Source of the DNA: a virus
DNA: 64,000 nt
IMG/VR virus record: IMGVR_UViG_3300008259_000003
Span: 1-64,000 of that record
Reading direction: 5' to 3' (one strand)
In this document: positions 61,349 to 64,000 of the stretch, one piece after another
How the letters are laid out: every line of letters starts with the position of its first letter
Numbering within the stretch: the stretch's first letter is position 1
Position numbers and translations under genes: made by a program
The notes under the pieces: generated by a model
Databases searched by the model: none
Seen by the model: the letters and a program-made list of their open reading frames with translations, nothing else
What the model was told of the DNA's origin: nothing

Positions 61349-62725
61349 TTACTTATCAGAATTCAAGTTACCTTGAATTGACCATGTGAAATCTAATTTA
61401 ACATCATTCTTAAATAACGATGTGTCCATCATATCAATGTATTGATTTGTGGTGTATCCATTCTTACCCGTCATAGTCGACAATGCGTGACATGACATAC
61501 AGTTTGTTTGCATTCCATACACAAAATCAGGTCTGAATTTGTTTTGTAAACTGAAAACTTTTGGACCAAATCCACCCTCTAAATAAGGATTGAAAGCAAG
61601 TATCGGTCTAGCGTTGTTGTCAGAACCGCCACTCACAGGTTGATTCGGCCAAACCATTGCGTATGCTGTACTAACTGCGTAGTGTGAAGCGGCGCCTTTA
61701 AGTTCTTTAGGTCTAAGACCTGCTTCAAATTTAGAACTTGGTGAAGGAGGGTTAGACGGGTCAGGGCACCAAAAATAAGTTTGCCATGTCCAATTTTTAA
61801 ATTCTTTTGTTGTTACGTGCATGGCTACCAACAACACATAGTCACCTTCGATAAATTGTCTACTTGGTGTAGTTCCAACGTCTTGGTGACTATTGAGATA
61901 GTCCGCACCTACTCTATCAATTTTATAATTAATAAAATCATTTACGTTACAGGTCGCATCTTTAATTTGTTCCTCTGTGGGATTTGATGTTGTTACAGGT
62001 ACTAACTTTTTATTCGGTTCCTGTTTATTATTAACATCGGCGTAAACCCATTGTTGCCATTCATTATATCTATACGCTTTGGCCGGATTTGGTGATACCC
62101 AAACAGGTACTCTAATCAAACCGTTTTTACTTGGTACACCAGCATAATATGTTGGTTTGGTGGTGATTGAAGTATTAGGAAATTCAGGTACCGCACCAAT
62201 TCCATCTTTTACCAAATATTTGTTCAATGACGATTGATTAAATAATTTGTTTGATGTTGCAAAATGTGCCGCAGATGGGTCATAAGAAACTGTTTCCAAC
62301 ACAGTGAAGTTTGTGTCAATCTTTTGTCCCGCGAAAAGTTTACCATGTACAAATTGTTTCGGGATGTTAAGTTCAGTTCTGTTTGATTTTTCCATTGAAC
62401 TTGAAACTTGACCCTGTGCAGACATTGCAGATAGTTCTTGAACACCCATCCAAGTTTCAAAAACCAACAATGTTTGACCATTGTATTTTTGTTTTGTTGG
62501 TTGAGTAAGTCCAGCCCAAATACCCCACGCGTGATTTACAATACTGGTTGTATCTTGATTCTCTAACCATCCGTAAATTTTCGTAGAGTCTTCAGGAAAA
62601 TTGAATCCCGAAATACCTAAGTCCGTTGGGAACTCTTGTGGTTTAATTGTTTTACTCGTGTCAGAACATGAGTATACGATTGTAAACAATCCTAAAATTA
62701 ATAATAGTGTTTTTGTAATTTTCAT
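61349..62725 (-). CDS. Lipoprotein with CxxCH haem-binding motif (458 aa)
   Basis: A signal peptide with lipobox (MKITKTLLLILGLFTIVYSC, Cys20) marks an envelope lipoprotein. Near the C-terminus CMSCH (residues 409-413) is the c-type haem attachment motif, in a short segment like a minimal cytochrome c domain. The N-terminal 380 residues are beta-rich with many Trp and are not recognised. In a phage context it may be a host-derived redox or decoy protein. Haem attachment depends on host machinery. Confidence 0.75.
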   Translation of the reverse strand: MKITKTLLLILGLFTIVYSCSDTSKTIKPQEFPTDLGISGFNFPEDSTKIYGWLENQDTTSIVNHAWGIWAGLTQPTKQKYNGQTLLVFETWMGVQELSAMSAQGQVSSSMEKSNRTELNIPKQFVHGKLFAGQKIDTNFTVLETVSYDPSAAHFATSNKLFNQSSLNKYLVKDGIGAVPEFPNTSITTKPTYYAGVPSKNGLIRVPVWVSPNPAKAYRYNEWQQWVYADVNNKQEPNKKLVPVTTSNPTEEQIKDATCNVNDFINYKIDRVGADYLNSHQDVGTTPSRQFIEGDYVLLVAMHVTTKEFKNWTWQTYFWCPDPSNPPSPSSKFEAGLRPKELKGAASHYAVSTAYAMVWPNQPVSGGSDNNARPILAFNPYLEGGFGPKVFSLQNKFRPDFVYGMQTNCMSCHALSTMTGKNGYTTNQYIDMMDTSLFKNDVKLDFTWSIQGNLNSDK

Positions 62726-62729
62726 TTTT

Positions 62730-62978
62730 TTATTTGTTTTTATTTTTATTTTCTATAACTATGAACTTATTTATTTCGTGAAGAACTTCGGCAGTATCAT
62801 ATCTTACACTATAAACCACGTCCCATATTGTTCTATCATTATAAGAAGGGTGTAATCTTGATTGGGCCCATTTTTTGGCTTTATTAAAATCCTCTACTGA
62901 CCATTTTACTGGTTCAACTATTGTTGGGGAATTTAAACGCCTAAGTTTCATCAATAGCAGTTTTAAAAATTTAATCAT
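62730..62978 (-). CDS. Hypothetical basic protein (82 aa)
   Basis: An N-terminal basic, hydrophobic segment (MIKFLKLLLMKLRRLN) precedes a helical domain with Trp residues (KWSVEDFNKAKKWAQSRL). Alternative ATG at 62,951. Four bases separate it from the lipoprotein gene. Confidence 0.65.
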   Translation of the reverse strand: MIKFLKLLLMKLRRLNSPTIVEPVKWSVEDFNKAKKWAQSRLHPSYNDRTIWDVVYSVRYDTAEVLHEINKFIVIENKNKNK

Positions 62979-62991
62979 CTATATTTTTCAA

Positions 62992-63147
62992 TTATCTGTT
63001 ATGTTTTGGTGTATAACCAATAACCAATTGATAACTAAACCAACCAATTATTAATTCATAATCACCATTTAACCAACTGTTATATGTTATTTTAACATAT
63101 GGTAAAATATAAGATTGATATACAACTTTGTCAATACTTATTTTCAT
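62992..63147 (-). CDS. Small beta-rich protein (51 aa)
   Basis: Short, rich in Tyr, Ile and Val strands (IDKVVYQSYILPYVKITYN), not recognised. It starts three bases after the thymidylate synthase stop and is probably co-transcribed with it. Confidence 0.55.
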   Translation of the reverse strand: MKISIDKVVYQSYILPYVKITYNSWLNGDYELIIGWFSYQLVIGYTPKHNR

Positions 63148-63150
63148 AGT

Positions 63151-64000
63151 TTAATTACTTAAGGGTGCTTTAATCGATGGGTGTGATTGATAATTTTCGA
63201 TTTGAAAATCCTTATTTTCCAAATGAGTTATTAAAGATGAGTCTTCAGATAATGATTTATAAAATTCATCGGTCTTCATATGTTTTAGTTTGGGTAATTT
63301 ATAAGGTTCTCTTGTGTATCGTGGTATTTTATATATCTCATAATATTCAGACATACCTCCACCAAATGGTGCTAAGTCTTTCAACGCACTTTTATAACCA
63401 TTAGGACCCATCGCCTCTTTTAACATACCTTCTCTCTCTTCATGTGTATACTTTCTACCGATTTGTTCTCTTGCTTGTTCAACATGGTTACTATACAAAT
63501 GAGTATCACCTAAATTACCAATCAACTCATCAGGTACCATATTTACTTCTTTAGCAATAATCTCAAGTAACAAACCGTAAGAAGCAATATTGAATGGTAG
63601 ACCTAAGAATGTGTCTACTGAGCGTTGATTCCACATTAAAGAGATTGCTCGTTTAGGAACTCTTAAACTATCCATGTGAACATCGTGATAATCACTACTT
63701 TGATTTAAAGGGTCTTTTGTTGAGTTATAATAATTAATCCTTTCATCTAAACTCAACTCTCTCGTATAAACTTGAAATCCATAATGACAAGGTGGAAGAA
63801 CCATTTGGTCCAGCTCTCCAACATTCCAAGCATTGACCATTAATCGTCTTGAGTCTGGATTTGTTTTAAGGTCGTTGATTAGGTTTGTGATTTGGTCTAT
63901 TGAATTGTTTTGGTATTCTATTTTGACACCATACTTGGTAACATCTTCACCGATTTCAATTGCTTTTAGTACTCTGTGTTGGTCAGAACCTTTTACATCC
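63151..64000 (-). CDS. thyA: Thymidylate synthase, 5' end outside the window
   Basis: VLPPCHYGFQVY contains the active-site Cys; preceding it SRRLMVNAWNV and following LGLPFNIASYGLLLE and HLYSNHVEQ are conserved ThyA motifs. The enzyme makes dTMP from dUMP with methylene-tetrahydrofolate. The frame remains open to the right edge (partial gene, more than 280 codons seen). An insertion between HLYSNHVEQ and the FxxY segment (about 40 residues, EEREGMLKEAMGPNG) is longer than in bacterial enzymes. Codes for the nucleotide pool of the phage. Confidence 0.9.
   Translation of the reverse strand, partial: DVKGSDQHRVLKAIEIGEDVTKYGVKIEYQNNSIDQITNLINDLKTNPDSRRLMVNAWNVGELDQMVLPPCHYGFQVYTRELSLDERINYYNSTKDPLNQSSDYHDVHMDSLRVPKRAISLMWNQRSVDTFLGLPFNIASYGLLLEIIAKEVNMVPDELIGNLGDTHLYSNHVEQAREQIGRKYTHEEREGMLKEAMGPNGYKSALKDLAPFGGGMSEYYEIYKIPRYTREPYKLPKLKHMKTDEFYKSLSEDSSLITHLENKDFQIENYQSHPSIKAPLSN

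Noticed and set aside
1-64000. tRNA genes
   Set aside because: No cloverleaf with an intact TTCGA-type loop and acceptor stem was found by reading; a dedicated search could still find one.

Overview
The window looks like part of the genome of a large tailed phage infecting a Bacteroidota (Flavobacterium-like) host. The promoters are of the Bacteroidota type (a -33 TTTGG box, 19-21 bp, then a -7 TAnnTTTG box). Start codons follow A-rich leaders with no Shine-Dalgarno sequence, base composition is AT-rich, and several short lipoproteins carry lipoboxes. Phage gene content includes Gp88-like, DUF932, PcfJ-like and ParB-like proteins, peptidoglycan hydrolases, a UvrD-type helicase, thymidylate synthase and many short phage-family orphans. 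I saw no tRNA, rRNA, CRISPR array or insertion sequence.

Left part (1-25,608): nearly all genes lie on the + strand. It is an array of small, mostly uncharacterised genes, many of them single units with their own promoter, gene and GNAA- or UUCG-loop terminator. Between one terminator and the next promoter lies a recurring element: an arm ending GTTTGGC (or GATTGGC/GGTTGGC), a loop, and an inverted arm GCCAACCAA or GCCAAACAA. There are twelve paired copies, in at least two loop subfamilies, and many single arms. Five genes end inside an arm (ATTTAGTTTGGC or ATTTGATTGGC), and four arms stand in a row with no gene between them. The layout resembles a gene-cassette array and is the best candidate here for an undescribed system. 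A 72-bp tandem repeat, a G-rich tract and leaderless genes also occur here. Recognisable products are a DUF4314 protein, a DUF932 protein, a DUF6915-like protein, a ParB-like protein, a Gp88-like protein, a SprT-like protein, a DUF1281/YubB-like protein and a bacterial-PH membrane protein.

Junction (25,609-25,859): the + array converges here on a long - strand block; a terminator and copies of GTATGACA are present.

Right part (25,860-64,000): almost all genes are on the - strand, tightly packed and often overlapping by 1-14 bases. From left to right it holds: small orphan genes and very short membrane proteins (23-71 aa); a half ABC transporter without an ATPase; a DnaJ-type zinc finger protein; a candidate structured RNA near 32.8-33.0 kb; a surface-modification-like group (GT2 glycosyltransferase, LpxH-like phosphoesterase, ParB-like protein); Nudix, PD-(D/E)XK and 2OG-oxygenase-like genes; a UvrD-type helicase; an aminotransferase; a glucosaminidase; methylglyoxal synthase; an outer-membrane-like protein; a DEDDh exonuclease; HAD phosphatases; an SPFH/prohibitin protein; a second metallophosphoesterase; an endolysin-like multidomain protein; a HEIAH metallopeptidase; a Pyr_excise-type DNA glycosylase; two adjacent PcfJ-like proteins; a lipoprotein with a CxxCH haem-binding motif; and the 3' part of thymidylate synthase, cut by the window edge. 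Together these suggest nucleotide and DNA metabolism, cell-wall and envelope remodelling, and host-metabolism genes. No capsid, tail or terminase gene is recognised.
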